From Burkholderia contaminans (GTDB taxonomy: Bacteria; Pseudomonadota; Gammaproteobacteria; Burkholderiales; Burkholderiaceae), in the NCBI RefSeq assembly GCF_029633825.1, contig NZ_CP090640.1, positions 2,604,001-2,668,000 of the forward strand: a stretch of 64,000 nucleotides of DNA, written 5' to 3'. The position numbers were made by a program, and so were the translations under genes. Positions 37,576-47,147 of the stretch are shown in pieces. How positions within the stretch are numbered: the stretch's first letter is position 1; each line of letters opens with the position of its first letter. Under the pieces are notes generated by a model. That model saw only the letters and a list, made by a program, of their open reading frames with translations. It was not told where the DNA came from and made no database searches.

Positions 37576-39510
37576 ATGAGCGATCAAACGCAAGCCGCTT
37601 CCAGGCGGCGTGACGAACGGCGCGCGCACGCGTCGCAGTTCGACCTGCTGCGCGAGCGCCGTTTCGCGCCGTTCTTCACGACGCAGTTCCTTGGCGCGCT
37701 GAACGACAACGTCTTCAAGATCGGCTTCACGTCGCTCGTCACCTATCACACCGCGCGGTTCTCCGGCGTCGATGCGAAGACGGCGGCCTTCCTGATTTCC
37801 GCGATCTTCATCCTGCCGTTCGTGCTGTTCTCGGCAACGTCCGGCCAGATCGCTGACAAGTACGACAAGGCGACCCTCACGCGTTTCGTGAAGACCTTCG
37901 AGATCGTGCTGATGCTGGTCGGCGCGGCCGGCTTCGTCACGCACAGCGCGCCGCTGCTGTATCTGTGCACGTTCATGATGGGGATGCACTCGACGCTGTT
38001 CGGGCCCGTCAAGTATTCGTACCTGCCGCAGCATCTCGGCGAGCACGAGCTGGTCGGCGGCAACGGTCTCGTCGAGATGGGCACGTTCATCGCGATCCTG
38101 ATCGGCACGATCATCGGCGGCGCGGCCGCGGGCATCGAGGGCAGCGGCGAGCGCGTGCTCGCGGTGAGCGTCGTCGTCATCGCGCTTGCGGGGCGGTTCG
38201 TCGCGCAGCGCGTGCCGTCCACGCCGGCGCCGCAGCCCGATCTCGTGATCAACTGGAATCCGGTCAGCGAGACCTGGCGCAACCTCGGGCTCGCCCGGCA
38301 GAACCGCACCGTGTTCCTGAGCCTGCTCGGCATCTCGTGGCTGTGGTTCGTCGGCGCGACGTTCCTCACTTCGTTTTTCAATTTCGCGAAGGACGTGCTG
38401 TCCGCAAGCCCCGATGTCGTCACGATCCTGCTCGCGACGTTCTCGGTCGGCATCGGCCTCGGCTCGCTGTTGTGCGAACGGCTGTCGCAGCGGCGCGTCG
38501 AGATCGGCCTCGTGCCGCTTGGCTCGATCGGCATCAGCGTATTTGCGATCGAGCTGTATTTTGCGAGTCATGCACTGCCTTCGCCCGGCCATCTGCTGTC
38601 GGTCGGCGAGTTCCTGGCCGGTGCGCGCCACTGGCGCATCCTGGCGGACCTGTTCCTGCTCGCGATGTTCGGCGGCTTCTACAGCGTGCCGCTGTACGCA
38701 CTGATCCAGAGCCGCAGCGCGCCGACGCACCGCGCGCGGATCATCGCCGCGAACAACATCCTGAACGCGCTGTTCATGATCCTGTCGGCGGTGATGGCGA
38801 TGGGGCTGACCAAGGCCGGCGTCGACATCCCGGGGCTGTTCCTCGTCACCGCGCTGCTGAACGTGATCGTCGCCGCGTATATCTATCTGCTCGTGCCCGA
38901 GTTCCTGCTGCGCTTCGCCGCATGGGTGCTCGTGCACACGTTCTACCGGATTCGCCTCGTGCACGCGGAGCGGATTCCGGCGGAAGGGGCGGCCGTGCTC
39001 GTGTGCAACCACGTCAGCTACGTCGATGCGCTCGTGCTGGCCGCCGCGAGCCCGCGCCCGATCCGTTTCGTGATGGACCACCGGATCTTCAAGACGCGCT
39101 TCGCGAGCTGGGTGTTCCGGCATGCGAAGGCGATCCCGATCGCGCCGCGCCACGAGGATCCTGCGATGCTCGCGCGTGCATACGACGCATGCGAGGCCGC
39201 GCTGAAGGAAGGCGAGCTCGTGTGCATCTTCCCGGAAGGCAAGCTGACGAAGACGGGCGACATCAACACGTTCCACCACGGCATCACGGAGATCCTGGGG
39301 CGCACGCCGGCACCGGTGATCCCGATGGCGCTGCGCGGGCTGTGGGGCAGCTATTTTTCGCGGCATTCCGATGCGCGGATGCCGCGGCCCATCAAGCGCG
39401 GCGTGATGAGCCGCCTGACGCTGGCGGTCGGCGAGCCGATCCCGGCGTCGGTTGCGACGCCCGAGGCGCTGCAGGCCGCAGTGACCGAATTGCGCGGCGC
39501 GCGAAAGTAG
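37576..39510 (+). CDS. MFS transporter fused to a PlsC-type acyltransferase
   Basis: The 644-residue protein joins an N-terminal 12-helix major facilitator similar to the lysophospholipid transporter LplT (residues about 25-420, FLGALNDNVFKIGFTSLV) to a C-terminal 1-acylglycerol-3-phosphate acyltransferase domain (about 440-640). The acyltransferase HX4D motif is NHVSYVD (His479, Asp484) and the second block is FPEGKLTKTG near residue 551. This is the arrangement of phospholipid recycling proteins (LplT plus Aas activity), without the acyl-ACP synthetase domain. It should import lysophospholipids and re-acylate them at the inner membrane. Confidence 0.9.
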   Translation: MSDQTQAASRRRDERRAHASQFDLLRERRFAPFFTTQFLGALNDNVFKIGFTSLVTYHTARFSGVDAKTAAFLISAIFILPFVLFSATSGQIADKYDKATLTRFVKTFEIVLMLVGAAGFVTHSAPLLYLCTFMMGMHSTLFGPVKYSYLPQHLGEHELVGGNGLVEMGTFIAILIGTIIGGAAAGIEGSGERVLAVSVVVIALAGRFVAQRVPSTPAPQPDLVINWNPVSETWRNLGLARQNRTVFLSLLGISWLWFVGATFLTSFFNFAKDVLSASPDVVTILLATFSVGIGLGSLLCERLSQRRVEIGLVPLGSIGISVFAIELYFASHALPSPGHLLSVGEFLAGARHWRILADLFLLAMFGGFYSVPLYALIQSRSAPTHRARIIAANNILNALFMILSAVMAMGLTKAGVDIPGLFLVTALLNVIVAAYIYLLVPEFLLRFAAWVLVHTFYRIRLVHAERIPAEGAAVLVCNHVSYVDALVLAAASPRPIRFVMDHRIFKTRFASWVFRHAKAIPIAPRHEDPAMLARAYDACEAALKEGELVCIFPEGKLTKTGDINTFHHGITEILGRTPAPVIPMALRGLWGSYFSRHSDARMPRPIKRGVMSRLTLAVGEPIPASVATPEALQAAVTELRGARK

Positions 39511-39776
39511 GCGGGGCGGGCCCGGCGGCATCGCCCCGGGCCGCAATGACCGCCGTGAACCGGCCCCCGTTCGACCGGAACGGCGCGGGTCCGCAATCGT
39601 CGCCGCGAGCCGTTCCCGTGGCCGGCCGGTGTGGTCCGAACGGTTCACACGGCCCGCGTGTCCGGGACGGCTGGCATAATAGCGGCTTACCTCTTTTTCT
39701 CGACCGGCAAACGATCGGCCTGCCTGCGGCCTAGGCGGCGCATCGGTTTGTCCATTTCTCTTTGGGCGGTTCCATC

Positions 39777-40877
39777 ATGTCCGGCAATACCCTCGGCACG
39801 CTTTTCACTGTCACGACCTTCGGCGAATCGCACGGTCCCGCGATCGGCTGCGTGATCGACGGCTGCCCGCCGGGAATGGGGCTGACCGAAGCCGACATCC
39901 AGGTCGAGCTCGATCGCCGCAAGCCCGGCACGTCGCGTCACGTGACGCAACGTCAGGAGGCCGACGAGGTCGAGATCCTGTCGGGCGTGTTCGAAGGCGT
40001 GACGACCGGTACGCCGATCGCGCTGCTGATCCGCAACACCGACCAGCGCAGCAAGGACTACGGCAACATCGTCGAAACCTTCCGTCCCGGCCACGCCGAC
40101 TACACCTACTGGCAGAAATACGGCATCCGCGACTACCGTGGCGGCGGCCGCTCGTCCGCACGCCTGACCGCGCCGATCGTCGGCGCGGGTGCGGTCGCGA
40201 AGAAGTGGCTACGCGAGCGCTTCGGCGTCGAGGTGCGCGGCTACATGAGCGGCCTCGGCGAGATCGACGTGCCGTTCGTCGACTGGTCGCACGTGCACGA
40301 GAATCCGTTCTTCTCGCCGAATGCGGCGGTCGTGCCGGAGCTCGAGGCGTACATGGATGCGCTGCGCAAGGATGGCGATTCGATCGGCGCGCGCATCGAC
40401 GTCGTCGCGTCGGGCGTGCCGGTCGGCTGGGGCGAGCCGGTGTTCGACCGTCTCGATGCGGACATCGCCAAGGCGATGATGAGCATCAACGCGGTGAAGG
40501 GCGTCGAGATTGGCGCGGGCTTCGACAGCGTCGCGCAGCGCGGCTCGGTGCACGGCGATGAGCTGACGCCGGCCGGCTTCGTCGGCAACCATGCGGGCGG
40601 CGTGCTCGGCGGGATTTCGACGGGGCAGGACATCACCGTGTCGATCGCGATCAAGCCGACGTCGAGCATCCGCACGCCGCGCCGCTCGATCACGAAGGCC
40701 GGCGAGGAAGCGACGGTGGAAACGTTCGGCCGCCACGATCCGTGCGTCGGCATTCGCGCGACGCCGATTGCCGAGTCGATGCTCGCGCTGGTGCTGATCG
40801 ATCATGCGCTGCGCCATCGCGCACAGTGCGGGGACGTCGAGACGTCGACGCCGAAGATCGCGGGCAGCGCGACCTGA
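39777..40877 (+). CDS. aroC: Chorismate synthase
   Basis: The 366-residue enzyme makes chorismate from 5-enolpyruvylshikimate 3-phosphate with reduced FMN, the last common step of aromatic synthesis. [19 protein letters not shown] is the first signature (residues about 16-34), and [11 protein letters not shown] near residue 125 is the second, with Leu where many homologues have Glu. ATG 39777 gives the usual N-terminus ([10 protein letters not shown]). It follows the MFS-acyltransferase gene by 266 bases and ends in a terminator shared with the convergent ETF-QO gene. Confidence 0.96.
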   Translation: MSGNTLGTLFTVTTFGESHGPAIGCVIDGCPPGMGLTEADIQVELDRRKPGTSRHVTQRQEADEVEILSGVFEGVTTGTPIALLIRNTDQRSKDYGNIVETFRPGHADYTYWQKYGIRDYRGGGRSSARLTAPIVGAGAVAKKWLRERFGVEVRGYMSGLGEIDVPFVDWSHVHENPFFSPNAAVVPELEAYMDALRKDGDSIGARIDVVASGVPVGWGEPVFDRLDADIAKAMMSINAVKGVEIGAGFDSVAQRGSVHGDELTPAGFVGNHAGGVLGGISTGQDITVSIAIKPTSSIRTPRRSITKAGEEATVETFGRHDPCVGIRATPIAESMLALVLIDHALRHRAQCGDVETSTPKIAGSAT

Positions 40878-40930
40878 CGCAAGCGGGCGGGGCGCTGCGC
40901 GTCTCGTCCGGCTGTTGCGCGGAGCATGCA

Positions 40931-40963
40931 AAACGGGGCGCTGCTTCAAGCAGCGCCCCGTTT
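40931..40963. terminator. Bidirectional intrinsic terminator between aroC and ETF-QO
   Basis: AAACGGGGCGCTGCT (40931-40945) and AGCAGCGCCCCGTTT (40949-40963) form a perfect 15-base-pair stem with a TCA loop. The A and T ends give a short U tract in both directions between the convergent genes. Confidence 0.85.
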
Positions 40964-41013
40964 CGTTTGCGGCAGCCGAAACACGCGCCGCTCGTGGCGG
41001 CGCGCTCCGGCCA

Positions 41014-42687
41014 TTACATGTTCGGGTAGTTCGGCCCGCCGCCGCCTTCCGGCGTGACCCACACGATGTTCTGCGTCGGGTCCTTGATGTCGCAGGTCTT
41101 GCAGTGCACGCAGTTCTGCGCGTTGATCACCAGGCGGTCGCTGCCGTCGTCGTTCTTCACGAATTCATACACCGCCGCCGGGCAGAAGCGCCCCTCCGGC
41201 CCCGCGTACGTGCGCAGGTTCACGTTCACCGGCACGCTCGCGTCCTTCAGCGTCAGGTGCGCCGGCTGGTTCTCCTCGTGGTTCGTGTTCGAGATGAACA
41301 CCGACGACAGACGGTCGAACGTCAGCTTGCCGTCCGGCTTCGGATACTCGATCGGCTGGCATTGCGACGCCGGCTTCAGCATCTCGTGGTCCGCATGCTT
41401 GTGGTGCAGCGTCCACGGCACGTTGCCGCCCATCACCTTCTGCTCGAGCCCGACCATCAGCGTGCCGAGATACAGGCCCTTGGCCATCCACTGCTTGAAG
41501 TTGCGCGCGCGGTACAGCTCCGTGTACAGCCACGACTGCTTGAAGGCATCCGGGTACGCGTTGAGCTCGTCCGACTGGCGGCCGGCCTGCACCGCGTCGA
41601 ATGCGGCGTCGGCCGCCAGCATGCCGGTCTTGATCGCCGCGTGGCTGCCCTTGATCCGCGATGCGTTCAGGAAGCCCGCGTCATCGCCGATCAGCGCGCC
41701 GCCCGGGAACACCGTCTTCGGCAGCGACAGCAGCCCGCCGGCCGTGATCGCGCGCGCGCCGTACGACACGCGCTTGCCACCTTCGAGGAATGCGCGGATC
41801 GACGGATGCGTCTTGTAGCGCTGGAATTCCTCGAACGGCGACAGGTACGGGTTCGTGTAGCCGAGGCCCACCACGAAGCCGACCACGACCTGGTTGTTGT
41901 CCATGTGATACAGGAACGAGCCGCCGTACGTATCCGACTTCAGCGGCCAGCCGGCCGTGTGGATCACGAGGCCCGGCTTGTGCTTGGCCGGATCGATCTC
42001 CCACAGCTCCTTGATGCCGATCCCGTACGCCTGCGGATCGGCGTTCGCGTCGAGCTTGAACTTCGAGATCAGCTGGCGGCCGAGGTGGCCGCGGCAGCCT
42101 TCGGCGAACAGCGTGTACTTCGCGTGCAGCTCCATGCCGAGCTGGAAGTTCTCGGTCGGCTCGCCGTCCTTGCCCACGCCCATGTTGCCGGTCGCGACAC
42201 CCTTCACCGAGCCGTCGTCGTTATAGAGAATCTCGGCAGCCGGGAATCCGGGGAAGATCTCGACGCCCAATGCCTCGGCCTGCTGTCCAAGCCAGCGCGT
42301 GACGTTGCCCAGCGAAATGACGTAGTTGCCGTGGTTCTGGAAGTTGGCGGGCAGCGCCCAGTTGGGCGTGGTGACCGCGCTCTTTTCCGACAGGAACAGG
42401 AAGCGGTCTTCCGTCACCTCGACGTCGAGCGGCGCGCCGCGTTCCTTCCAGTCGGGGAACAGTTCGTTGATCGCGCGCGGGTCCATCACCGCGCCCGACA
42501 GGATGTGCGCGCCGATCTCGGAACCCTTCTCGAGCACGCACACGCCGATCTCGGTGCCTTTTTCGGCGGCCAGCTGCTTGAGCCGGATCGCCGCCGACAG
42601 CCCGGCGGGGCCGCCGCCGACGATCACGACGTCGTATTCCATCGATTCGCGCGGGCCGTATTGCTCGATGAGGCTTGCGGGGGTCAT
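41014..42687 (-). CDS. Electron transfer flavoprotein-ubiquinone oxidoreductase
   Basis: The 557-residue membrane-associated enzyme passes electrons from ETF (fed by acyl-CoA and other dehydrogenases) to ubiquinone. The FAD motif VVIVGGGPAGLSAAI is near residue 22. The C-terminal 4Fe-4S cluster ligands are in NCVHCKTCDIKDP. The start ATG 42687 (MTPASLIEQYGPRESMEYD) fits; the frame is open to 42765. It is divergent from the SDR and thioesterase genes, consistent with a shared role in acyl-CoA metabolism. Confidence 0.95.
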   Translation of the reverse strand: MTPASLIEQYGPRESMEYDVVIVGGGPAGLSAAIRLKQLAAEKGTEIGVCVLEKGSEIGAHILSGAVMDPRAINELFPDWKERGAPLDVEVTEDRFLFLSEKSAVTTPNWALPANFQNHGNYVISLGNVTRWLGQQAEALGVEIFPGFPAAEILYNDDGSVKGVATGNMGVGKDGEPTENFQLGMELHAKYTLFAEGCRGHLGRQLISKFKLDANADPQAYGIGIKELWEIDPAKHKPGLVIHTAGWPLKSDTYGGSFLYHMDNNQVVVGFVVGLGYTNPYLSPFEEFQRYKTHPSIRAFLEGGKRVSYGARAITAGGLLSLPKTVFPGGALIGDDAGFLNASRIKGSHAAIKTGMLAADAAFDAVQAGRQSDELNAYPDAFKQSWLYTELYRARNFKQWMAKGLYLGTLMVGLEQKVMGGNVPWTLHHKHADHEMLKPASQCQPIEYPKPDGKLTFDRLSSVFISNTNHEENQPAHLTLKDASVPVNVNLRTYAGPEGRFCPAAVYEFVKNDDGSDRLVINAQNCVHCKTCDIKDPTQNIVWVTPEGGGGPNYPNM

Positions 42688-42865
42688 TGGCGTTCCTCTA
42701 ACCGTTAGAATGCTTTTATTCGGGAGCGTATTGTCTGCGAAACGAAACGCTTGCCGCAACAGCATGCGGCTAGATTAGCACGATCGTTCTATTTTCGTGC
42801 TAGGGTAATGCCGCTCGGGCCGTGCTGCCCGTGGCGGCGAAACGACATCGAAAGGGGAAGTGCAA

Positions 42866-43648
42866 ATGGGTCGGTCGATCAATCTGGAAGGCAAGGTTGC
42901 GCTGGTCACGGGCGCGTCGAGCGGCCTCGGGCAGCGCTTTGCGCAGGTGCTGTCGCAGGCCGGTGCGAAGGTCGTGCTCGCGAGCCGTCGCGTCGAGCGC
43001 CTGAAGGAGCTGCGTGCCGAGATCGAGGCGGCGGGCGGCGCCGCGCACGTCGTGTCGCTCGACGTCACCGACGTCCAGAGCATCAAGGCGGCGGTCGCGC
43101 ACGCGGAGACGGAAGCCGGCACGATCGATATCCTCGTGAACAATTCGGGCGTGTCGACGATGCAGAAGCTCGTCGACGTGACGCCGGCGGATTTCGAGTT
43201 CGTATTCGACACCAATACGCGCGGCGCATTTTTCGTCGCGCAGGAAGTCGCGAAGCGGATGATCATGCGCGCGAACGGAAGCGGCAACGGCAAGCCGCCG
43301 TGCCGGATCATCAACATTGCGTCGGTGGCCGGCCTGCGCGTGTTTCCGCAGATCGGGCTGTACGCGATGAGCAAGGCCGCGGTCGTGCAGATGACGCGCG
43401 CGATGGCGCTCGAATGGGGGCGCCACGGGATCAACGTCAACGCGATCTGTCCGGGCTATATCGATACCGAAATCAATCATTACCTGTGGGAAACCGAGCA
43501 GGGCCAGAAGCTGCAGTCGATGCTGCCGCGCCGGCGCGTCGGCAAGCCGCAGGATCTCGACGGGCTGTTGTTGCTGCTCGCGGCCGACGAGTCGCAGTTC
43601 ATCAATGGCTCGATTATCTCCGCCGACGACGGCTTTGGCCTCGCCTGA
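42866..43648 (+). CDS. SDR-family NAD(P)-dependent oxidoreductase
   Basis: The 260-residue classical short-chain dehydrogenase has the cofactor motif TGASSGLGQRFA near residue 17, the NNSGVS strand and the catalytic YAMSK (Tyr and Lys) near residue 170. It resembles 3-oxoacyl reductases. ATG 42866 follows AAAGGGGAAG; GTG 42860 is a weaker option. The thioesterase gene follows 32 bases on, so they probably form an operon. Confidence 0.9.
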   Translation: MGRSINLEGKVALVTGASSGLGQRFAQVLSQAGAKVVLASRRVERLKELRAEIEAAGGAAHVVSLDVTDVQSIKAAVAHAETEAGTIDILVNNSGVSTMQKLVDVTPADFEFVFDTNTRGAFFVAQEVAKRMIMRANGSGNGKPPCRIINIASVAGLRVFPQIGLYAMSKAAVVQMTRAMALEWGRHGINVNAICPGYIDTEINHYLWETEQGQKLQSMLPRRRVGKPQDLDGLLLLLAADESQFINGSIISADDGFGLA

Positions 43649-43680
43649 GCGGATGACATTCAGCAACAAAGAAGACTGCA

Positions 43681-44112
43681 ATGAGCGATTATTCACCCGT
43701 TTTTGAGATGTCGATGCCGATCCGCTGGGGCGACATGGACGCGTTCGGCCATGTGAACAACACGGTCTATTTCCGCTACATGGAGCAGGCGCGGATCTCG
43801 TGGTTCGAGGAACTCGGCATCGCCGGCGGCAACGGCGAGGGGCAGGGGCCCGTCATCGTCACCGCGTCGATGGAGTTTCTCAAGCAGCTGCACTATCCGG
43901 GTGACGTGATCGCGAGGATGTCTGTTGCAAAACCTGGCCGCAGCAGCTTCGACACCGGTTTCGAGCTGACGCGCGCCGACGATCCGCAGCACCTCTATGC
44001 GCGCGGCAAAGCGCGCTGCGTGTGGGTCGACTACGCGCTCGGCAAGTCGGTGCCGCTGCCCCAGTTGCTGCGCGACACGATCGAGCGCGCGCTCGCGGCG
44101 AAGATCGGCTGA
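43681..44112 (+). CDS. Acyl-CoA thioesterase, 4HBT hotdog family
   Basis: The 143-residue single hotdog-fold protein has the 4-hydroxybenzoyl-CoA thioesterase-type motif WGDMDAFGHVNNTVYFRYM near residue 16, with the catalytic Asp. It should hydrolyse acyl-CoA thioesters; chain length is unknown. It lies directly downstream of the SDR gene on the same strand. Confidence 0.88.
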   Translation: MSDYSPVFEMSMPIRWGDMDAFGHVNNTVYFRYMEQARISWFEELGIAGGNGEGQGPVIVTASMEFLKQLHYPGDVIARMSVAKPGRSSFDTGFELTRADDPQHLYARGKARCVWVDYALGKSVPLPQLLRDTIERALAAKIG

Positions 44113-44188
44113 GCGCCGATACGGCGAGGCCGGCACCGGCTCGCCGGGGTACGCCATGCCCGTCGTTTCCCGAATCGGCCGCCGTCAG

Positions 44189-44734
44189 TCACTGCCCGAG
44201 CAGGCGCTGCAGCAGTTCCGGCGTATTGTTGGTCCCGTACTTGCGCATCAGCCGTGCGCGGTAGATGTCGACCGTGCGCGAGCTGATGTCGAGCACCCGC
44301 CCGATCTGCTTGCTGGTCTTGCCGGTCGCGAGCTGCGCGGCGATCTCGCGCTCGCGTGGGGTCAGTTCCACGGCGACCCGGCGCGTCGCACTCAAATCCT
44401 CGAAGGTCCACACGCCCGCCGCCAGCGGCGCGGTGCGGTCGAGTGCGCGGCCGGTGACGTGGCACCAGAACAGCTCGCCGTCCGCCCGCTTCATGATTCT
44501 GTCATCCGAGTAGATGCCGTTCGCAGCCATCACGCGCGCGATCCGTTCGCCGATGCGCTGGAATTCGTCCGTCGACGGGTACAGCACCTCGTACGATTTC
44601 CCGATCAGGTCGGCCCGCGCGCAGCGGAAGATCGACGCGAGCGCGTCGTTGCAGTCCTCGATCACGCGGTCGCGCGACAGGACGAGGCCGAGCGGCGCGA
44701 GGTGGAAGGCAGTCTGGTAATCGAGAGCGGGCAT
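44189..44734 (-). CDS. PAS-LuxR transcriptional regulator
   Basis: The 181-residue protein has an N-terminal PAS domain (residues about 5-110, ALDYQTAFHLAPLGLVLSRD) and a LuxR-type helix-turn-helix (about 118-180, LTPREREIAAQLATGKTSKQ). There is no receiver domain, so it is not a normal response regulator; the PAS domain probably binds a ligand or cofactor. ATG 44734 is chosen because upstream in-frame sequence runs into the neighbouring insertion sequence. Before that insertion the gene faced scoAB divergently. Confidence 0.88.
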   Translation of the reverse strand: MPALDYQTAFHLAPLGLVLSRDRVIEDCNDALASIFRCARADLIGKSYEVLYPSTDEFQRIGERIARVMAANGIYSDDRIMKRADGELFWCHVTGRALDRTAPLAAGVWTFEDLSATRRVAVELTPREREIAAQLATGKTSKQIGRVLDISSRTVDIYRARLMRKYGTNNTPELLQRLLGQ

Positions 44735-44912
44735 GGCGCGGGCAAGCGGAGGCAAACGCTTATGTATTTTTGCGTATTGTGCCGCATCCGCGCCGCATCG
44801 TACCCTTTCAGGCATCTCGTGGCGGTTGGCCGCGACATAAAAACAGCGCGCCTCGACGCAGGCATCGCCGTGCATGCATAGAATGATGCGGCGGGCTTGC
44901 GGGCCACGTGGG

Positions 44913-44920
44913 CGCGTGAA
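44913..44920. repeat. Target-site duplication, left copy
   Basis: CGCGTGAA directly abuts the left end of the insertion sequence and is repeated exactly at 46397-46404. Confidence 0.9.
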
Positions 44921-44959
44921 GGCAATGTCCCAGGCGTAGTTGAAGGTTGAAGGCGGCGG
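44921..44959. repeat. Left terminal inverted repeat of the IS
   Basis: GGCAATGTCCCA opens the element, and AGTTGAAGGTTG lies at 44938-44949. Both blocks match the right end at the same distance (offsets 0-11 and 17-28), with five differing bases between them. Confidence 0.88.
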
Positions 44960-45033
44960 TTCGCCAGTGGAATCCGAGAGAATCGGGTTTCCAGGACCAA
45001 CCTCCCGAACAGGGAACCAAGGAGAACCGCCAC

Positions 45034-46346
45034 ATGAAGCCTGGCAAGAAGAAGGCCCCGAAGGCCAGCGCGCCGTTGAACATCGTCGCCAAGCAGAACG
45101 AAGACCGGCTGCGGGCCTGTTTCGCCGAGAACAGTCAGCTCCTGCTGCCAATACTCGATCTGATCCAGAACACCCGCGCGAGCATTGACGAGCTGATGTA
45201 CGACGCTGGCCGCGGCCTGGTCGAGCAGTTGCTGGTGATCTCGGCGACGGAAGTCGCCGGCGAGAAGCACCCTGGCCGCAAAGGCGGCGAAGTCCGTTGG
45301 CACGGCTCGCAACGCGGCCAGATCGTGATGGACGAGCGCAAATTGAACGTCGAGCGGCCACGCCTGCGGCGGCGAGGCGGCGGCGAAGTGCCGATCCCCG
45401 CCTACGAGCAGTTGAACCAGAATCCGCGGCTCGCCGAGCGCGTGCACGACATCATGGTCACGGGCGTGTCCACGCGCAAATATGCCAAGGTGCTGCCCGA
45501 GATGGCCGGCACGGTGGGCATCTCCAAGAGCAGCGTCTCGCGCGAGTTCATCCAGGCCAGCCAGAGGGCGCTCACCGAGCTGATGGGCCGGCGCTTCGAC
45601 GATCACGACTTCCTGGCGATCTACCTGGACGGCATCATCGTCGGCACGCGGCACGTTATCGCGGCCATCGGCGTGGACAGCGCCGGCAAGAAACATCTGA
45701 TGGGGCTCGTGAGCGGTTCGAGCGAGAACGCCCAGGTCGTCAGGATCTGTTGCGCGGGTTGATCGATCGCGGCTTGTCCACGGAGCTGGAATATCTGTTC
45801 GTGATCGACGGTTCCAAGGCGCTGCGTTCGGCGATCGACGAACTCTTCGGCGAGCGTGCCCACGTGCAGCGCTGTCGAACGCACAAGCTGCGCAATGTCC
45901 TCGATCGCCTGCCCAAAGAATGCATCTCGCAAACCGCAGCGATCATGAAAGCGGCCTACAAGCTGCCGGCCAAGGACGGCATGGCCAAGCTCGAGACGCA
46001 CGCAGCGTGGCTCAAGGCCGAGCACCCGGATGCCTCGGCGGCGCTGCTCGAAGGGCTGGAGGAAACGTTCACGGTCAACGAGCTGGGCCTGACGCCGGCG
46101 CTCATGCGCGGGCTGTCGACGACCAACCTCATCGAGAACCCCAACGGCGCGGTACGTCGCGTCGCGGGGCGTGTGAAGCGCTATCGCGATGCCGACATGG
46201 CGGTGCGCTGGGCAGCAGCGGGGTTCCTGGAAGCCGAGAAGCACTTCCGGAAAATCCTCGGCGTGAGCGAGCTCTGGGTGCTCGCCGCCGCCCTGAAGCG
46301 TTCGCCCTCGAAATCCAACATTGACCATGATCGCAAGGTCGCATAA
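45034..46346 (+). pseudogene. IS256-family transposase, frameshifted
   Basis: The intact protein would be about 437 residues. The first part (from ATG 45034, with AAGGAG upstream) reaches GSSENAQVV and then hits a stop at 45760-45762 after a frameshift at about 45742; one A is missing from the expected GTCGTCAAGGATCTG. The second part continues with LLRGLIDRGLSTELEYLFVI to the stop at 46346. The first catalytic Asp (YLDGI) and the second (VIDGSKAL) fall on opposite sides of the break, so the element as read cannot make active transposase. Confidence 0.9.
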
Positions 46347-46357
46347 TCTATGCCGCA

Positions 46358-46396
46358 CCCGCCGTCCCAACCTTCAACTGTCTGTGGGACATTGCC
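46358..46396. repeat. Right terminal inverted repeat of the IS
   Basis: Read inward on the minus strand it gives GGCAATGTCCCA, five unmatched bases, then AGTTGAAGGTTG (46379-46368), mirroring the left end. Confidence 0.88.
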
Positions 46397-46404
46397 CGCG
46401 TGAA
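46397..46404. repeat. Target-site duplication, right copy
   Basis: CGCGTGAA follows the right end of the insertion sequence directly and is identical to 44913-44920. Confidence 0.9.
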
Positions 46405-46441
46405 CCGGTTTCGCTGGTTTCCATAGAGGAAGGGACAACTG

Positions 46442-47146
46442 ATGAACAAAGTCTATCCAAGCGCGGCTGCCGCGCTGGAAGGGATCGTCCGCGACGGACA
46501 GACCTTCGCGGTGGGCGGCTTCGGCCTGTGCGGGATTCCGGAGGCACTGATCGCGGCGTTGCGCGATTCGGCCGTCAAGGGCATCACCTGCATCAGCAAC
46601 AACGCGGGCGTCGACGGTTTCGGCCTCGGCCTGCTGCTGGAAACGCGCCAGATCAAGAAGATGATCTCGTCGTACGTCGGCGAGAACAAGGAGTTCGAGC
46701 GCCAGTACCTGGCCGGCGAACTCGAGCTCGAATTCACGCCGCAGGGCACGCTCGCCGAAAAGCTACGTGCGGGCGGCGCGGGCATCCCGGCGTTCTTCAC
46801 GAATACCGGCTATGGCACCGTGATCGCGGAAGGCAAGGAAACGCGCCAGTTCGGCGATCGCCACTACGTGCTCGAGCCGTCGCTGACGGCCGACGTCGCG
46901 CTCGTGAAGGCCTGGAAGGCCGACAAGTCCGGCAACCTGGTCTTTCGCCGCACCGCGCGCAACTTCAACCCGATGTGCGCGATGGCCGGCAAGATCACCG
47001 TCGCCGAAGTCGAGGAGATCGTCGAGAACGGCGAACTCGATCCGGACCACATCCACACGCCGGGGATTTTCGTGCAGCGCATCGTGCTGAACGCGACGCC
47101 CGAAAAACGCATCGAACAACGCGTCGTACGCGCGAAAGGAGACTGA
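46442..47146 (+). CDS. scoA: 3-Oxoacid CoA-transferase subunit A
   Basis: The 234-residue alpha subunit of succinyl-CoA:3-ketoacid CoA-transferase moves CoA from succinyl-CoA to acetoacetate. [19 protein letters not shown] and [16 protein letters not shown] are family signatures. GAGGAAGGG precedes the ATG. The beta-subunit gene starts two bases after this stop. An insertion sequence ends 45 bases upstream, so the normal promoter is likely displaced. Confidence 0.94.
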   Translation: MNKVYPSAAAALEGIVRDGQTFAVGGFGLCGIPEALIAALRDSAVKGITCISNNAGVDGFGLGLLLETRQIKKMISSYVGENKEFERQYLAGELELEFTPQGTLAEKLRAGGAGIPAFFTNTGYGTVIAEGKETRQFGDRHYVLEPSLTADVALVKAWKADKSGNLVFRRTARNFNPMCAMAGKITVAEVEEIVENGELDPDHIHTPGIFVQRIVLNATPEKRIEQRVVRAKGD

Positions 47147-47147
47147 C

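Larger units (their letters stand above)
44921..46396. mobile_element. IS256-family insertion sequence, 1476 bp
   Basis: The element is bounded by imperfect terminal inverted repeats and flanked by 8-base direct repeats (CGCGTGAA), the duplication length expected of IS256-type transposition. It carries one transposase gene of IS256 (mutator) type that is interrupted by a one-base deletion. It sits between the PAS-LuxR gene and scoA, with its right end 45 bases before the scoA ATG, so it separates scoAB from its original upstream DNA. Removing it and one repeat copy restores a plausible intergenic sequence. Confidence 0.93.

Noticed and set aside
45720..45770. Programmed frameshift in the transposase
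   Set aside because: IS256-type elements normally use one continuous frame and I see no slippery heptamer; a simple one-base deletion is more likely.
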